A DNA stretch of 64,000 bases from an uncultured Lactobacillus sp. (lineage in GTDB: Bacteria; Bacillota; Bacilli; Lactobacillales; Lactobacillaceae): contig CAMLHK010000003.1 in the NCBI GenBank assembly GCA_946479925.1, positions 39,059-103,058 on the forward strand. Reading direction: 5' to 3'. The translations under genes and the position numbers were made by a program. Positions 45,233 through 56,006 of this stretch are shown here, in pieces (positions within the stretch are counted from its first letter, which is position 1; each line of letters opens with the position of its first letter). The notes beneath the pieces are model-generated. The model did not search any database, was not told the origin of the DNA, and worked only from the letters and a program-made list of their open reading frames with translations.

Positions 45233-48200
45233 TTATTTGTTCTCCTTTAGCCGTTTTTTGATTTTTTCAAGTAATTCTTCCTTTTTTATATTACCAATTT
45301 TATGATATTTATTTTCTTTCAGCATGGCATCAAAAAAGAAAATGTCACGGTAATCTGAATATGTTAAGGCATTGATACCATTGCCGTATTTATAAGGGTT
45401 TAATTTTATTTGCCCTGATAAAATTTGACTGGAGGCTTCTTTAATCAGTTCTTCGTCATATTTGAGCAGCAAGTCAAGTTCATCATCTTTAAAAGAACTG
45501 CCACTAAATTTTAAAGTGCCATCTTTTTTGGATCTGACCCCGGTATAAAGAGAAGAAGAATAGCTTGGCTGTTTTAAATCAGGCTCAGCTTCCAGCATTA
45601 ATAATTGGTCGTTATTGATCAAACCGGTATATTTAAGCTTAACTTGACCATCTAAATTGGCTTTTTTGACCTGCAAATTATTACTATATAAATCTTTACC
45701 ATTTAGTCTATCCGTTTGCCTTGTGACAGTTTGGTAAAAAGCACCTAAAAGTGAAAAAGGCGTAGACCCTGCAAAAAACTTTTTATTTTGCAGCAAGACA
45801 TCCAAATAGGAAACCATTTGTAAAGAGATACCATGATAAAATAATCCTAAATTAAATTTCTTAGCGGAAGACTTATAGTCAATTACTTGAGCTAGTAATT
45901 CATTCTGATCAGCAACCCGAGCTAAATCTACTCGATCCATTTTGCCCCTTAAATTGACGTAATGTCTGCCAGAGAGATTAGGAATTTTCAAGTTAAGTCC
46001 CTTGACCAGTTCACCATTACCAAAACTAAGTTCTGAATATTTAGCACGTAACGGCGTTTTGGTGACTGCCTTGTGCCAGTTAGTAGCAACTTTAGTAGTG
46101 GTTTGGTCAAGACATTTAAATAAAAATTCGTTAAAGGGATCGTTCAAAAGCTGCTTATACCGGGCTTCACTCTGCATTTTAGTGCGCGCCACTTTGAGGA
46201 GCTCATTAAGTGTTTGATCATCAATTTCTTCTAAATCGAGTGAGCGTTCATTTAATTCCTTAACTAACCTGTCAAAAGTTTCATGAAAGTAGTTTCCGGC
46301 CTGGATGGTATCAAGTTCATTTTCAAATCTTTTATGCAGATGCAAGCCATAAGTTAGAAAATATTCATATGAATTTTCATAGAATGTTTCTAGCTGAGAA
46401 ACCGAAGAATTAAGGTTATTGCCGTATAATTTTTGCGCCAAGCCAGGCCCAATGTTTTGCGGCTCATTAATAAATTGGCTTGCGGTGATAACTTTAGTCG
46501 TCTTTTGTGGTAAGAGATCACGAGTTAGCTTTAATAATTCTTTTACGCCAATATTTTTTTCAGCCTTATTAAGGTAACCTAAGTAGCCTAAACTTGCTTG
46601 GGCATTAGTAATAAAAGACAGTAGCTGACTCGTTTCTTCTGGCAGATTATGCTGCGAAAATTCTGCTGCACCAGCATTCTTAAACCTTTCATAATAGATT
46701 GAAGGTTGAACTGTGTCTCCTTCATCAGAGGCTAAAGAATAAGTTAAGTAAACTTTATCCTGTGCTAAAGCCAGACAAATACCAAACTGGTAATTTTGAT
46801 CCCAGTTGCTTAATTCTTGTCTGTCTTCAATATATGAGTCTTCACCAAAATCCTTTTTCAGTTCTGCTAGGTTTTCTGGACTTAAAAACCCGGGAGTGTT
46901 TTGTATCTGCGGCAGCCCATTAACCGTTGCGCCCATAATAAAAACTTGTTTATAGCCACTAACTTGAACAATCCCCATTTCAGATAAATTGACTGCATCA
47001 AGTGTGGCCGGAATTTGCGAAAAGGTAGCTTCCTTAAAACCATTGATCAGTACATCAAAAAAGCTCTTAAGGTCAAAACTGTCCGGATTAATCAGTAAAT
47101 AATCATGTAAGAGGTTGATCAATAAGTCCCACACCTGCTCAGACTGACGCGCTTCTTGCAAGGCTCCACTCTCTTGAGCATCAGCACGCCACTTTTCTAA
47201 AATATTATTCACACCGTTTCGAGTTAAAAAGTCGAAAAAGGTCGTAATTGCTTTTTGGGTATTTGTCTCATCTTTTAAGCTTTGGAACAACTTGGTAATT
47301 TGTTTAACAAAAAAATCCTTTAGTTTATTTATTTTGTTAACTTCTTCTGGTACCTTGTCTAAATCAATTACCTCTGCAGCCATATATTCAGTGAAACTTC
47401 TGCGCCAAAGATTATGGTTAATGCCGTGTGCCAGAACAAAATTTTCCAGCTGATCAACATCGTATATATAAGCAGATTCATCTTGATACCACTTCGGGAT
47501 AATGAGCCTAGTTTTCATGATTGCCAGCATATTTTGCGTTTGAAATGGTCTATTCAGCAACTGCGCAATATTTTCAACCAAAACAACCAGAGGATGATAT
47601 TTCATTTCCTGTTGCAAGTCATTAAAAAAGGGAATTTGATTCTGTCTTAAAATTGGAGTTAAATAGGTTTCGTATTCATGTAAATTAGGTGCCAAAACCA
47701 AAAAGTCCTGGTAACGATAATGCCTTAAAGCAACCTGCTGATAAATGGTATGAGCAACGTAATAAGCTTCAGCGTATCTATTGTCAGCACGCACAAGCTG
47801 CACCTGATCCAGTTCACCAATATCACTAACCGTCCCCGTCCAAAATTCATTGAGTAACTCTCTTTTGGTAGGTTTGGGATTAATAATTGTCGTTGATATT
47901 TGATGAGGCAAATTACGGGTTTGAACATACTGCAGTAGTTTATTGATGGTAGTTTGAATAACGTAATCATAATCTCCCGGCTCAGGATTAGGGTTAATTT
48001 CACCCTCTTTGGTTTTGAATGCCAAAGTGACACTATGAGCTTTAGCCATTAGTAATTTGACGGTTAAGCATTCTTGCAGTGAAAAATGGGAAAAATCACT
48101 GAAGTAAAAGTCGGTTGTGCTTAATCCCTTGCAGTCAGCCAGATATTCATTTAATTGCAATTGAATTTCATTTGAAGTAGAAAATTTACCTTCAATAGCC

Positions 48201-48706
48201 TCAATGAAAGCAGAATATAAAATATTCAAATCTGCAACTTTGTTTTTGGTTTCAAGATCAAGAGTATCCAGATCAATCTCGTTAAGGTCCAAGTTACCTT
48301 CGCGTATTTGCAAAATTGTGTCATACAATTGTTTGAGCAAGCCGGGATTTAAATTGGTGGTTTGAAAGAGATGCAGCTGCTCTTTTTTTTGCTCAATGAT
48401 TTTTGCTAAAAGCATAGCCGCTGCAGCATCATCCAGCTCTGTTGGTAAGCCCTGCTTGGCATCTTTTAAGAAGAACCAGGCTAACCTGGAAAAAGATAAA
48501 ACTTGTAAATTTTTCACTGATTGCTCTGTCTGGTTTTTACTAACAGCTAGCCTGTCAATTGCCCTGACTTCTGTGGTAAACTTAATGTGATTAGGAACGA
48601 TGACAAAAGTTTTATGATTAGGAAAACGCTGATAATTTTCTATTGCTTCCTGTAAAACTTTTTCCTGCATGGGATCGGTTTGCCGACCTAGTAAAATTTT
48701 AATCAT
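45233..48706 (-). CDS. addB: ATP-dependent nuclease subunit B (AddB/RexB type)
   Basis: A 1157-residue partner of AddA. The N-terminal half is an inactivated helicase fold: the Walker A position reads [14 protein letters not shown]. The C-terminal nuclease domain has [15 protein letters not shown] and QVIDYKSS. Near residue 1115 the Fe-S segment, normally holding three spaced Cys, reads [13 protein letters not shown], so the cysteines are Leu, Ser and Phe. First gene of the addB-addA-dinG run, with GGAG before its ATG, and divergent from mvk. Confidence 0.94.
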   Translation of the reverse strand: MIKILLGRQTDPMQEKVLQEAIENYQRFPNHKTFVIVPNHIKFTTEVRAIDRLAVSKNQTEQSVKNLQVLSFSRLAWFFLKDAKQGLPTELDDAAAAMLLAKIIEQKKEQLHLFQTTNLNPGLLKQLYDTILQIREGNLDLNEIDLDTLDLETKNKVADLNILYSAFIEAIEGKFSTSNEIQLQLNEYLADCKGLSTTDFYFSDFSHFSLQECLTVKLLMAKAHSVTLAFKTKEGEINPNPEPGDYDYVIQTTINKLLQYVQTRNLPHQISTTIINPKPTKRELLNEFWTGTVSDIGELDQVQLVRADNRYAEAYYVAHTIYQQVALRHYRYQDFLVLAPNLHEYETYLTPILRQNQIPFFNDLQQEMKYHPLVVLVENIAQLLNRPFQTQNMLAIMKTRLIIPKWYQDESAYIYDVDQLENFVLAHGINHNLWRRSFTEYMAAEVIDLDKVPEEVNKINKLKDFFVKQITKLFQSLKDETNTQKAITTFFDFLTRNGVNNILEKWRADAQESGALQEARQSEQVWDLLINLLHDYLLINPDSFDLKSFFDVLINGFKEATFSQIPATLDAVNLSEMGIVQVSGYKQVFIMGATVNGLPQIQNTPGFLSPENLAELKKDFGEDSYIEDRQELSNWDQNYQFGICLALAQDKVYLTYSLASDEGDTVQPSIYYERFKNAGAAEFSQHNLPEETSQLLSFITNAQASLGYLGYLNKAEKNIGVKELLKLTRDLLPQKTTKVITASQFINEPQNIGPGLAQKLYGNNLNSSVSQLETFYENSYEYFLTYGLHLHKRFENELDTIQAGNYFHETFDRLVKELNERSLDLEEIDDQTLNELLKVARTKMQSEARYKQLLNDPFNEFLFKCLDQTTTKVATNWHKAVTKTPLRAKYSELSFGNGELVKGLNLKIPNLSGRHYVNLRGKMDRVDLARVADQNELLAQVIDYKSSAKKFNLGLFYHGISLQMVSYLDVLLQNKKFFAGSTPFSLLGAFYQTVTRQTDRLNGKDLYSNNLQVKKANLDGQVKLKYTGLINNDQLLMLEAEPDLKQPSYSSSLYTGVRSKKDGTLKFSGSSFKDDELDLLLKYDEELIKEASSQILSGQIKLNPYKYGNGINALTYSDYRDIFFFDAMLKENKYHKIGNIKKEELLEKIKKRLKENK

Positions 48707-48781
48707 CTGTTCTGCGCTCCTTTGCCATTATTTTAGCATAGGAACTAAAAATTTTTAAAAACAATAAGGATCTTAAATAAA

Positions 48782-49690
48782 ATGAAATCAAGTTTTTTAG
48801 GACACGGAAAAGTTATTTTAATTGGTGAACATTCAGTAGTTTATGGCTATGATGCTTTGGCATTGCCAATCACTTCTTTGCATATTAAAACAACTGTAGA
48901 ACCATCTGAAAAAATGTGGATGGATACGGCTCATTATCAGGGGCCTTTTTTTATGGCTCCGGATGAATATGATGGCTTAAAATATGTAGTTAAAACAATG
49001 TTGAAAAAAGCCGCAAGTCAAGCAGCTCTTAAAATAACCTATACGGGAGAGATTCCAATTGAACGCGGTTTAGGTTCTAGTGCAACCGTGGCACTGGCGA
49101 CTACGCGCGCAATGAATGATTATTTCCACTTAAATTTAACTGAAACTGAAATTATTAATATAACTAACCACGCAGAAATGATCAACCATGGTAAAGCATC
49201 GGGTCTTGATGCTGCCACTGTTAATTCTGATTGCCTCATCTTTTTTAATCAAAAAGATGGTCCCAAGCCGCTAAGGTCGAAATTACAAGCTACCTTACTT
49301 ATCATGGATACAGGTGATTTGGGTAGTACGAAAAAAGCTGTCACTCAAGTTCATAAGCTTCTAAATGAATCCCCGACAGCGCAAAACAACCTTGAGCAAT
49401 TAGGTAGATTAGCTGATGAAACTAAAACTGCCTGGTTAAATAAAGATGCAGCGACAGTAGGCTCATATTTTAATCGGGCTCAAGAAATATTGCATTCATT
49501 TAACCTTTCAACTGGTAAGATTGATCAATTACAAAAAATAGCTCTCGCAAATGAGGCCTTGGGTTTTAAATTATCTGGTAGCGGACTGGGCGGCATAGTG
49601 ATTGCTTTGTGTCGCAATCAGGATGATGCTCTTAAAATAGCTCATAAATGTCAAAATATCGTGGCACATAGTTGGATTGAGGAAATTTAA
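48782..49690 (+). CDS. mvk: Mevalonate kinase
   Basis: A 302-residue GHMP kinase that phosphorylates mevalonate with ATP, the first of the four mevalonate-pathway steps encoded here. Motif 1 is GHGKVILIGEHSVVYG, the ATP-binding motif 2 is IERGLGSSATVALA (near 98), and motif 3 is KLSGSGLGGIVIAL. HGKASGLDAATV contains the catalytic Asp. It is followed at once by mvaD (3-base gap). An AAGGAT ribosome site precedes the start. Confidence 0.96.
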   Translation: MKSSFLGHGKVILIGEHSVVYGYDALALPITSLHIKTTVEPSEKMWMDTAHYQGPFFMAPDEYDGLKYVVKTMLKKAASQAALKITYTGEIPIERGLGSSATVALATTRAMNDYFHLNLTETEIINITNHAEMINHGKASGLDAATVNSDCLIFFNQKDGPKPLRSKLQATLLIMDTGDLGSTKKAVTQVHKLLNESPTAQNNLEQLGRLADETKTAWLNKDAATVGSYFNRAQEILHSFNLSTGKIDQLQKIALANEALGFKLSGSGLGGIVIALCRNQDDALKIAHKCQNIVAHSWIEEI

Positions 49691-49693
49691 TTT

Positions 49694-50653
49694 ATGGAAA
49701 AAACAGTTCGTGCTCATACCAATATTGCTTTGATAAAATATTGGGGCAAAGCAAACCAAAGTCTGCGTTTACCATTAATGTCCAGTTTGTCTATGACACT
49801 GGATCAATTTTACACTGATACTAAAGTTTCTGTTAGTCCAAAAAATCAGTTTTGGTTAAATGGTGTTGAACAAAGCGGACTAAGTTACCAAAGGGTTTTT
49901 TCTTTTTTAAAACTGTTACAAGAAAAGTTTGACGTTAAGGGTAATTTAAAAGTTGAATCAGTTAATCACGTTCCGACGGCCGCAGGTTTGGCCTCCTCCA
50001 GTTCAGCTTTTGCGGCCTTAGCCGGAGCCTTTTGCGTTCACTATGGTATTAGTTTATCAGCAGTTGAACTTTCCCGTCTGGCTCGTTTAGGTTCGGGTTC
50101 AGCCAGCAGATCAATTTTTGGCGGCTTTGCGATTTGGCAAAAAGGTACTGATAGTGAATCCTCCTATGCCTATGCTTTAGATGAAAAACCTAAAATGGAT
50201 TTACAACTATTGGTGGTTGAATTGAATAAAAACCCTAAAGACCTGTCCTCCACTCAGGGCATGAAACAGGCGCAAACCTCTCCTTTTTTCAGGCCCTGGC
50301 TTGAACGTAATCAAGCTGAGTTGGCCCAGATGGTTGCTGCTATCAAAGCAAATGATTTTTCAAAACTGGGTAGTTTAGCAGAATTAAATGCCTGTGAAAT
50401 GCATGCTGTTAATTTAACTGCCCAACCGGGTTTTACATATTTTGAGCCTGCAACTATTAAAGCAATCAAATTAGTAGCTGATTTGCGCAGGCTTGGTATA
50501 GAATGTTACTTCACAATAGATGCCGGACCTAATATAAAAATCTTAAGTCAATTAAAAAATGTAAAAGATATTACTAATAGGTTTGTATCCGAATTCCATA
50601 ATGTTAACATAATAAATGCAAGTTTTGGTCCAGGTATTTCATGTCTGAACTAG
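49694..50653 (+). CDS. mvaD: Diphosphomevalonate decarboxylase
   Basis: A 319-residue GHMP-superfamily enzyme that converts 5-diphosphomevalonate to isopentenyl diphosphate with ATP and release of CO2. Signature segments: HTNIALIKYWGKANQSLRLPLMSSLSMTLD at the N-terminus, VPTAAGLASSSSAFAAL (near 97), GSGSASRSIFGGFAIW and TIDAGPNIKIL. Second gene of the mevalonate cluster. Confidence 0.96.
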   Translation: MEKTVRAHTNIALIKYWGKANQSLRLPLMSSLSMTLDQFYTDTKVSVSPKNQFWLNGVEQSGLSYQRVFSFLKLLQEKFDVKGNLKVESVNHVPTAAGLASSSSAFAALAGAFCVHYGISLSAVELSRLARLGSGSASRSIFGGFAIWQKGTDSESSYAYALDEKPKMDLQLLVVELNKNPKDLSSTQGMKQAQTSPFFRPWLERNQAELAQMVAAIKANDFSKLGSLAELNACEMHAVNLTAQPGFTYFEPATIKAIKLVADLRRLGIECYFTIDAGPNIKILSQLKNVKDITNRFVSEFHNVNIINASFGPGISCLN

Positions 50654-50689
50654 TTAATGTAAATTAATTGATTAGGAGATTTAATTCTT

Positions 50690-51772
50690 TTGATAACAGA
50701 ACAAGCACCCGGAAAATTATACATAGCTGGCGAGTACGCAGTATTAGAACAAGATTGTCCTGCAATTTTAGTCGCAGTCAATCAGTTTATTCGCGTTTCA
50801 ATCATTAAGTCGAAATCAAAAACTGGTTTAATCCACTCTAAACAATATTCTCAAAGCTCCATTCATTGGGTTAGAAATGGCGCAAAAATGGTTATTGACA
50901 ATCGTGATAATCCATTCGAATACATTTTGGCTGCAATTTCATACACGGAACGTTTCTGCTTGGAACAAAAAGTCAAGATGAAAGTCTATGATTTATATGT
51001 CAATTCAGATCTTGATTCTTCGGATGGGAAAAAATATGGTTTGGGCTCCAGTGCTGCAGTTACAGTAGCCACAGTCAAAGCAATCTTGCGTTTTTATAAT
51101 GTTGCTTTTAGTAATGAATTAGTTTATAAATTATCAGCCATTTCTCATTACTCAGTTCAAGGAAACGGTTCGGCTGGTGACATTGCAGCCAGTGTTTATG
51201 GTGGCTGGATTGCCTATCAGACTTTTGATAAACAATGGCTTGCTAATGAACTGGCTCATAAAACATTATCGGAAGTGGTCAATGAAGCCTGGCCTGGTTT
51301 GAAGATACAACTTTTAACCCCTCCCGCCGGCTTAAAACTGATGATTGGCTGGAGTCAAAAGCCTGCCTCCACTTCACGGCTTGTTGATGAAACTAATGCC
51401 AATAAGGCCGCCTTAAACGGACAATATCAAGAATTTCTCAGGCTTTCGCGTAAATGCGTACTAAAGATGATTGCCGGATTTGAACAACAAGATATTCAGT
51501 TAATAAAAAAGCAAATTCGAGTTAACCGAAAATTGTTGCAGCATTTTGCGCAAATAAATCAGATTGCAATTGAAATTCCGCGACTTTCCCAACTGATCAA
51601 TATCGCCGAATCATTTGGAGGAGCTGCTAAAACTTCCGGTGCCGGTAATGGCGACTGCGGTATTGTAATCGCTGATGCAAATACAGATACTGCCTATCTT
51701 GAAGATAAATGGCGCCAAAACGGTATAATGCCGCTAGACTTTCGCGTTCACCAAATTCGGGTTGCAGACTAG
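50690..51772 (+). CDS. mvaK2: Phosphomevalonate kinase
   Basis: A 360-residue GHMP kinase that phosphorylates 5-phosphomevalonate. Motifs: APGKLYIAGEYAVLE (near 5), KYGLGSSAAVTVATVKA (near 118) and GAAKTSGAGNGDCGIVIA (near 310). The start is TTG at 50690, behind AGGAG at 50674-50678; no better ATG is available before motif 1. It lies between mvaD and fni. Confidence 0.95.
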   Translation: MITEQAPGKLYIAGEYAVLEQDCPAILVAVNQFIRVSIIKSKSKTGLIHSKQYSQSSIHWVRNGAKMVIDNRDNPFEYILAAISYTERFCLEQKVKMKVYDLYVNSDLDSSDGKKYGLGSSAAVTVATVKAILRFYNVAFSNELVYKLSAISHYSVQGNGSAGDIAASVYGGWIAYQTFDKQWLANELAHKTLSEVVNEAWPGLKIQLLTPPAGLKLMIGWSQKPASTSRLVDETNANKAALNGQYQEFLRLSRKCVLKMIAGFEQQDIQLIKKQIRVNRKLLQHFAQINQIAIEIPRLSQLINIAESFGGAAKTSGAGNGDCGIVIADANTDTAYLEDKWRQNGIMPLDFRVHQIRVAD

Positions 51773-51781
51773 AGGAAGAAC

Positions 51782-52798
51782 ATGTCACTTAGATCTAATC
51801 GTAAAGAAGAACATTTGGTTTTAGCAGAAAGATTTTATCAAGATAATAAACAAAATAGTTTTGATCAGATGCATTTGGTGCGGCCGGCTTTACCAGAAAC
51901 TGAAGTAAGTGTCAAAGCCATACAAACGACAATGTTTGGCAAAAAAGTGGCAGCCCCCTTTTTTATTAATGCAATGACCGGTGGTTCTCATAAATCATAT
52001 TTGATTAATAAGAAATTAGGACAAGTGGCTGCTAAAACCAATATTGCTCTGGCACTTGGCTCAGCCAGTATTTTGACGAAAGAGCCTTCTCTTAGTGACA
52101 GCTTTTTGATTGCACGCCAACAAGACCCCACTGGCGTTTTAATTGCAAATGTAAATGCTAAAACTGCGGCCGAACAAGCACAAAAATTAGTCACAGAATT
52201 AAATGCTGACGCTCTCCAAGTTCACTTGAACGCGGTGCAAGAAATTGCCATGCCTGAAGGAGACCGTGATTTCTATTGGCTAAATAATTTAAAAGAATTA
52301 CGTCAAAAAGTAACAGTACCAATTATTATTAAAGAAGTCGGCTTTGGTTTAGATGAAAGAACAATTCATTTGTTGAAAAATGAAGGCTTCCAATTTTTTG
52401 ATGTTGCTGGCAGTGGGGGCACAAATTTTGCCCAGATAGAAAATGCTCGTAATACCAATGATGTTTCTTATCTGAAAGATATCGGCTTACCCACTGTCAT
52501 TTCAAGCTTAATGGCTGCTAAGCAGCAGGTTGATTTTATTGTTTCAGGTGGCGTGCGTAATCCTTTGGACGTTTTTAAGGGATTATGTTTAGATGGAAAA
52601 GCTGTTGGTATATCAAATGTTTTTCTACAAGCTTTAATCAAACACGATGTTAATTATTTGCAAAATCTTATTTTAGAATGGCAAGAAGAACTTGCTAATC
52701 TGCTAGCTATTTATGGTCAAAATGATTTAACAAAGTTAAACGAGATTAAAAAATATTATGATTTGCCGTTAAAAATAGCCATTGCTCAGCTATTATAG
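51782..52798 (+). CDS. fni: Type 2 isopentenyl-diphosphate delta-isomerase
   Basis: A 338-residue FMN- and NADPH-dependent TIM-barrel enzyme that interconverts isopentenyl and dimethylallyl diphosphate, completing the pathway to isoprenoid carriers for cell-wall synthesis. Segments: RKEEHLVLAERF, PFFINAMTGGSHKSYLIN, LQVHLNAVQEIAMPEGDRDF, IIKEVGFGLDE, FDVAGSGGTNFAQIE and VSGGVRNPLDVFKGLCLDGKAVGI. GAGGAAGAAC precedes the ATG. Followed by a terminator. Confidence 0.96.
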   Translation: MSLRSNRKEEHLVLAERFYQDNKQNSFDQMHLVRPALPETEVSVKAIQTTMFGKKVAAPFFINAMTGGSHKSYLINKKLGQVAAKTNIALALGSASILTKEPSLSDSFLIARQQDPTGVLIANVNAKTAAEQAQKLVTELNADALQVHLNAVQEIAMPEGDRDFYWLNNLKELRQKVTVPIIIKEVGFGLDERTIHLLKNEGFQFFDVAGSGGTNFAQIENARNTNDVSYLKDIGLPTVISSLMAAKQQVDFIVSGGVRNPLDVFKGLCLDGKAVGISNVFLQALIKHDVNYLQNLILEWQEELANLLAIYGQNDLTKLNEIKKYYDLPLKIAIAQLL

Positions 52799-52806
52799 GT
52801 TCTTAT

Positions 52807-52857
52807 AAAAAAACAAATAACTATTGTCTTACATATGATTAGTTATTTGTTTTTTGT
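52807..52857. terminator. Bidirectional terminator after fni
   Basis: Stem AAAAAAACAAATAACT / AGTTATTTGTTTTTT with an 18-base loop. T-runs on both strands; shared by fni and the convergent HAD gene. Confidence 0.82.
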
Positions 52858-52861
52858 TTTT

Positions 52862-53647
52862 TTAATTTAATAAACGCCATATCTCTTTTTGAACGGCGCT
52901 GTCATTGCTTGAGCCGATAATGTGAGTAGCAGCCTTCTTAGCCACGGGAAGTGCTGTTCCTGTGGCATAACTGGTGCCAGCATATTTTAGCATCCCCACA
53001 TCATTGCCGCTATCACCAAAAGTTACCATTTCTTTAGGATTAATTTTGAATTTACTACTTAAAAACTGTAAGCCCTTTGCCTTATTCATACCTTTTGTTG
53101 ACATATCTATAGATGAAGAAGAGCCAGAAACAAAGTCAATTTCAGGATAATTACGTCTTAATTTTTCTAAAAGATGCGGCATTTTATTTTCAGGAACATC
53201 AAACGTAACCTTGAAAATTTGATCATCAAGATCATTAAAATTCTCAACAACTGTTAGTTTTTCATAGTACTTTTTTAGTTCTTTAGCATACCCAGGTCCA
53301 TCTTTTTTTAAAATATAAGCGCTGGCAAGACCCGAAACCGTGACTTTTTCATTACTTTCCTGAATTATCTTCATAATTGTCCGCCAGTCCTTTTCAGAAA
53401 GACAATCAACGTGAATTACCTGCTTGCCTTGTGCTACTAGTGCCCCATTCTCCGCTATGTAGAATAGCTGATTGGCCACTTGTGGAAATCGCGAATATAA
53501 ATTTTCAAACTGATTTCCGCTGGCAACAACAAACTTAATTCCCTTTTTTTGCATAATCTGAAATTCTTGCAAAAACAATTCCTGATCATACGTTTTCTGA
53601 TCTGTTAACCAAGTTCCGTCCATATCTGTAGCGATTAGTTTAATCAT
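52862..53647 (-). CDS. Cof-type HAD-IIB phosphatase
   Basis: A 261-residue HAD hydrolase. Motif I is ATDMDGTWL (D8 nucleophile, D10 acid/base), motif II VVASGN, motif III near KGLQFLSSKF, and motif IV TFGDSGNDVGMLKYAG. The C2-type cap lies at about 85-195. Such enzymes dephosphorylate sugar phosphates, flavins or similar metabolites; the substrate is not predictable here. Convergent with fni and 15 bases downstream of the rsmF-like gene. Confidence 0.9.
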   Translation of the reverse strand: MIKLIATDMDGTWLTDQKTYDQELFLQEFQIMQKKGIKFVVASGNQFENLYSRFPQVANQLFYIAENGALVAQGKQVIHVDCLSEKDWRTIMKIIQESNEKVTVSGLASAYILKKDGPGYAKELKKYYEKLTVVENFNDLDDQIFKVTFDVPENKMPHLLEKLRRNYPEIDFVSGSSSSIDMSTKGMNKAKGLQFLSSKFKINPKEMVTFGDSGNDVGMLKYAGTSYATGTALPVAKKAATHIIGSSNDSAVQKEIWRLLN

Positions 53648-53662
53648 TCTTTTTTCTTTCTA

Positions 53663-55048
53663 TTAAACTCGTAGTCCCTTAGGATAATAATTCTTAATAA
53701 TATGATTACTGATTTTACCAAAACCTAAAATAAAATTTTGGCAACTGACTAAAACAAAGCCTGTTTCGTTAGCTTGCGTTCTTAATGTTTCTCCGTGTAA
53801 ATACTTTAAATAGCTTTCCCTGCTTAGTTCAACTACTCTGTTTTGTTTCTGTTCTGCTAACACCATGGCTAATTGATGTCCGGGTTCAAAACGGTTTTTC
53901 TTTAACACACCCAGTTCAACGCCATTTGCTAGTATCTGCAAATGAAGATTCGCACTATCTGATAATGCTGGTATAAAAACGTGATTATTACGTACTCGAC
54001 TATTTAACCGCCAATTTTTTATTGCTGCTGGTAAATTAAATTTATCTAGTACTTCCGCTATTAATTGAATTTCAGATTTAGTTAGAGCTTCTTTTTGAGG
54101 CCTTCTTTTTTTCTTCTTTTTTTGATTTGGCGAGATTTTGGCTTGAACCACCACGTTTGGTGATAATTTTAATTTTGCAGCAAATTGCCCTTCACCTAAC
54201 TCAGCTGTAGGCCAAAATCGTACTGTCTTAATGAGATCAGGGTTATTGTCAGCCCATTCAGGGTGTCCATGAGCAATAGCGTGCGTTTTTACGTTTAGTG
54301 ACATAATAGTCAAATTAAATTTTTGCGTTAGCCACGAAACTATTTGTTCATTTTCCTCTGGAGAATATGTACAGGTTGAATAGACTATTTCTCCTTCTGG
54401 CTTTAACATTTGGACAGCGGCATTCAAAATTTCCTTTTGCCGTTCTTGGCAAAGCAGTACATAATTTTGTGACCAATACTTAATAGCCTGAGGGTTCTTA
54501 CGAAACATACCTTCGCCACTACAAGGCGCATCAACTAAAATTTTATCAAAATAATGAGGAAAACACTGTGCTAATTTTTCTGGCTTTTCGCTGACAATTA
54601 AGGAATTTGTTGTGCCCCAACGTTCAAGATTTTCGCGCAATACTTTTGCTCTGGTGTGTGAAATTTCATTTGCAACCAAAAGTCCTTCACCCTTTAGCTG
54701 TTCGCTGATTGCAGTACTCTTGCCACCTGGTGCGGCACATAAATCAAGCACTTTTTGTCCCGGACGCGCTTCAACAAATAATGCTGGAAACATTGCCGTG
54801 GGTTCCTGTGAATAAACAGCTCCACTTACCCAGGCTGGATCTTGACCATTAATTTTACCGTAATAGGCTTTGGATACACCCGAAACTTCTTTTTCTTGTT
54901 CATAAGATACACAGTAGTTTTCTTTTAATGAATTAACGCGAAATGCACTTTTGGGACTATCATTAATTGAATTGAAAAACTGCTGTGCTCTACTTTTTCC
55001 TAATAACCTAGTATATTTTTCCTTAAAATCCTCAGGCAGTTTAGGCAT
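53663..55048 (-). CDS. RsmF-type 16S rRNA (cytosine-5) methyltransferase
   Basis: A 461-residue NOL1/NOP2/Sun-family enzyme. The SAM-binding motif is VLDLCAAPGGKSTAI (100-114). The two family cysteines are C176 (DAPCSGEGMF) and C226 (YSTCTYSPEE, the nucleophile). After about 280 come a basic linker (KKKKKRRPQK) and a C-terminal PUA-like/RsmF domain ending FVLVSCQNFILGFGKISNHIIKNYYPKGLR. It overlaps the upstream membrane-protein gene by 8 bases, so the two are translationally coupled. Confidence 0.91.
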   Translation of the reverse strand: MPKLPEDFKEKYTRLLGKSRAQQFFNSINDSPKSAFRVNSLKENYCVSYEQEKEVSGVSKAYYGKINGQDPAWVSGAVYSQEPTAMFPALFVEARPGQKVLDLCAAPGGKSTAISEQLKGEGLLVANEISHTRAKVLRENLERWGTTNSLIVSEKPEKLAQCFPHYFDKILVDAPCSGEGMFRKNPQAIKYWSQNYVLLCQERQKEILNAAVQMLKPEGEIVYSTCTYSPEENEQIVSWLTQKFNLTIMSLNVKTHAIAHGHPEWADNNPDLIKTVRFWPTAELGEGQFAAKLKLSPNVVVQAKISPNQKKKKKRRPQKEALTKSEIQLIAEVLDKFNLPAAIKNWRLNSRVRNNHVFIPALSDSANLHLQILANGVELGVLKKNRFEPGHQLAMVLAEQKQNRVVELSRESYLKYLHGETLRTQANETGFVLVSCQNFILGFGKISNHIIKNYYPKGLRV

Positions 55049-56006
55049 TATTTTGATCCTTTCGTGATAAATGCAAGATGCATATGCTGTATATAATAGA
55101 AATGATGATCCAGCAGCCTGTAAGGAGCCAGATTAAGTGCTGCGGCTTTGATAAAAATGTTCGCCATATCAAGAAGAAATATGCACTTATAGTTACCAAT
55201 ACTTCAATCAATAAAATTCTGATACCGTGATTTATTAACCAATTACGCAATAAATTGCCCTTTAAGTGAGTTGACTTAACCGTTTTCCAATCTATAAAAG
55301 CTAAAACTAAATTGCTAAATGAAGCAATTAACAAGAAGATTATGATAAATGTAATTTCCCTAATGATTGAAAACTGATGTATTTGGTGGTTTTTCACAAA
55401 AAGCGGTATTTTAGCCTTAACCCCATAATGTTTGGCAATTTGGCGAATTACTTTATTTGAACTATCTATTATAATTTGATAATCACGTAATTTGAATTTT
55501 CCAGTTGGCTGTTTGGGACTAGTACTAAGATAATAACTATCCTGCTTCATTTGGCGATAATGTTTTAAAGTACCCACAACCGTGTAATATTTCTTATTCA
55601 AATAAACATATTCGTTTCCTTGCACCTTATATGTAGGGACTTTCGCATTTAATCCCAGTACAGCAAAAGAAACCCGCCCTTTAAAGTCATCTTTGGTAAA
55701 ATATCTGCCAGATTCAGTCGGTAGGTTTAATACATCATGATTTGACCACACCAGAGTTTGATTTTTCTTAGATTTGCAAGTCATATGAACTTGAATTTTA
55801 TTACGGGGATATTTTTTTTGCAAAAATAGCAAAAAAGATCTAACATTTTGCTTATTTTTTATTTCAATGTAGCGGGTATTATTACTTAGACCATATGCCT
55901 CAAGTAGTTGATCCGCTTCTCGTGACTGAACGTTTGACAGCATACTGCCAATTCCTAGAAACGATAAAAATATAATAATAACTAAAATTATTTTTTTAAA
56001 TTTCAT
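55041..56006 (-). CDS. MacB/FtsX-like membrane protein without its own ATPase
   Basis: A 321-residue protein with one N-terminal helix (about 5-24), an extracellular domain of about 190 residues and three C-terminal helices (about 217-240, 263-282 and 288-309). The topology and the segment TESGRYFTKDDFKGRVSFAVLG match the MacB periplasmic-core/FtsX arrangement of ABC permeases. No ABC ATPase gene adjoins it. It overlaps both its neighbours, a SAM-binding protein and an RsmF homologue. Substrate or partner unknown. Confidence 0.65.
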   Translation of the reverse strand: MKFKKIILVIIIFLSFLGIGSMLSNVQSREADQLLEAYGLSNNTRYIEIKNKQNVRSFLLFLQKKYPRNKIQVHMTCKSKKNQTLVWSNHDVLNLPTESGRYFTKDDFKGRVSFAVLGLNAKVPTYKVQGNEYVYLNKKYYTVVGTLKHYRQMKQDSYYLSTSPKQPTGKFKLRDYQIIIDSSNKVIRQIAKHYGVKAKIPLFVKNHQIHQFSIIREITFIIIFLLIASFSNLVLAFIDWKTVKSTHLKGNLLRNWLINHGIRILLIEVLVTISAYFFLIWRTFLSKPQHLIWLLTGCWIIISIIYSICILHLSRKDQNNA

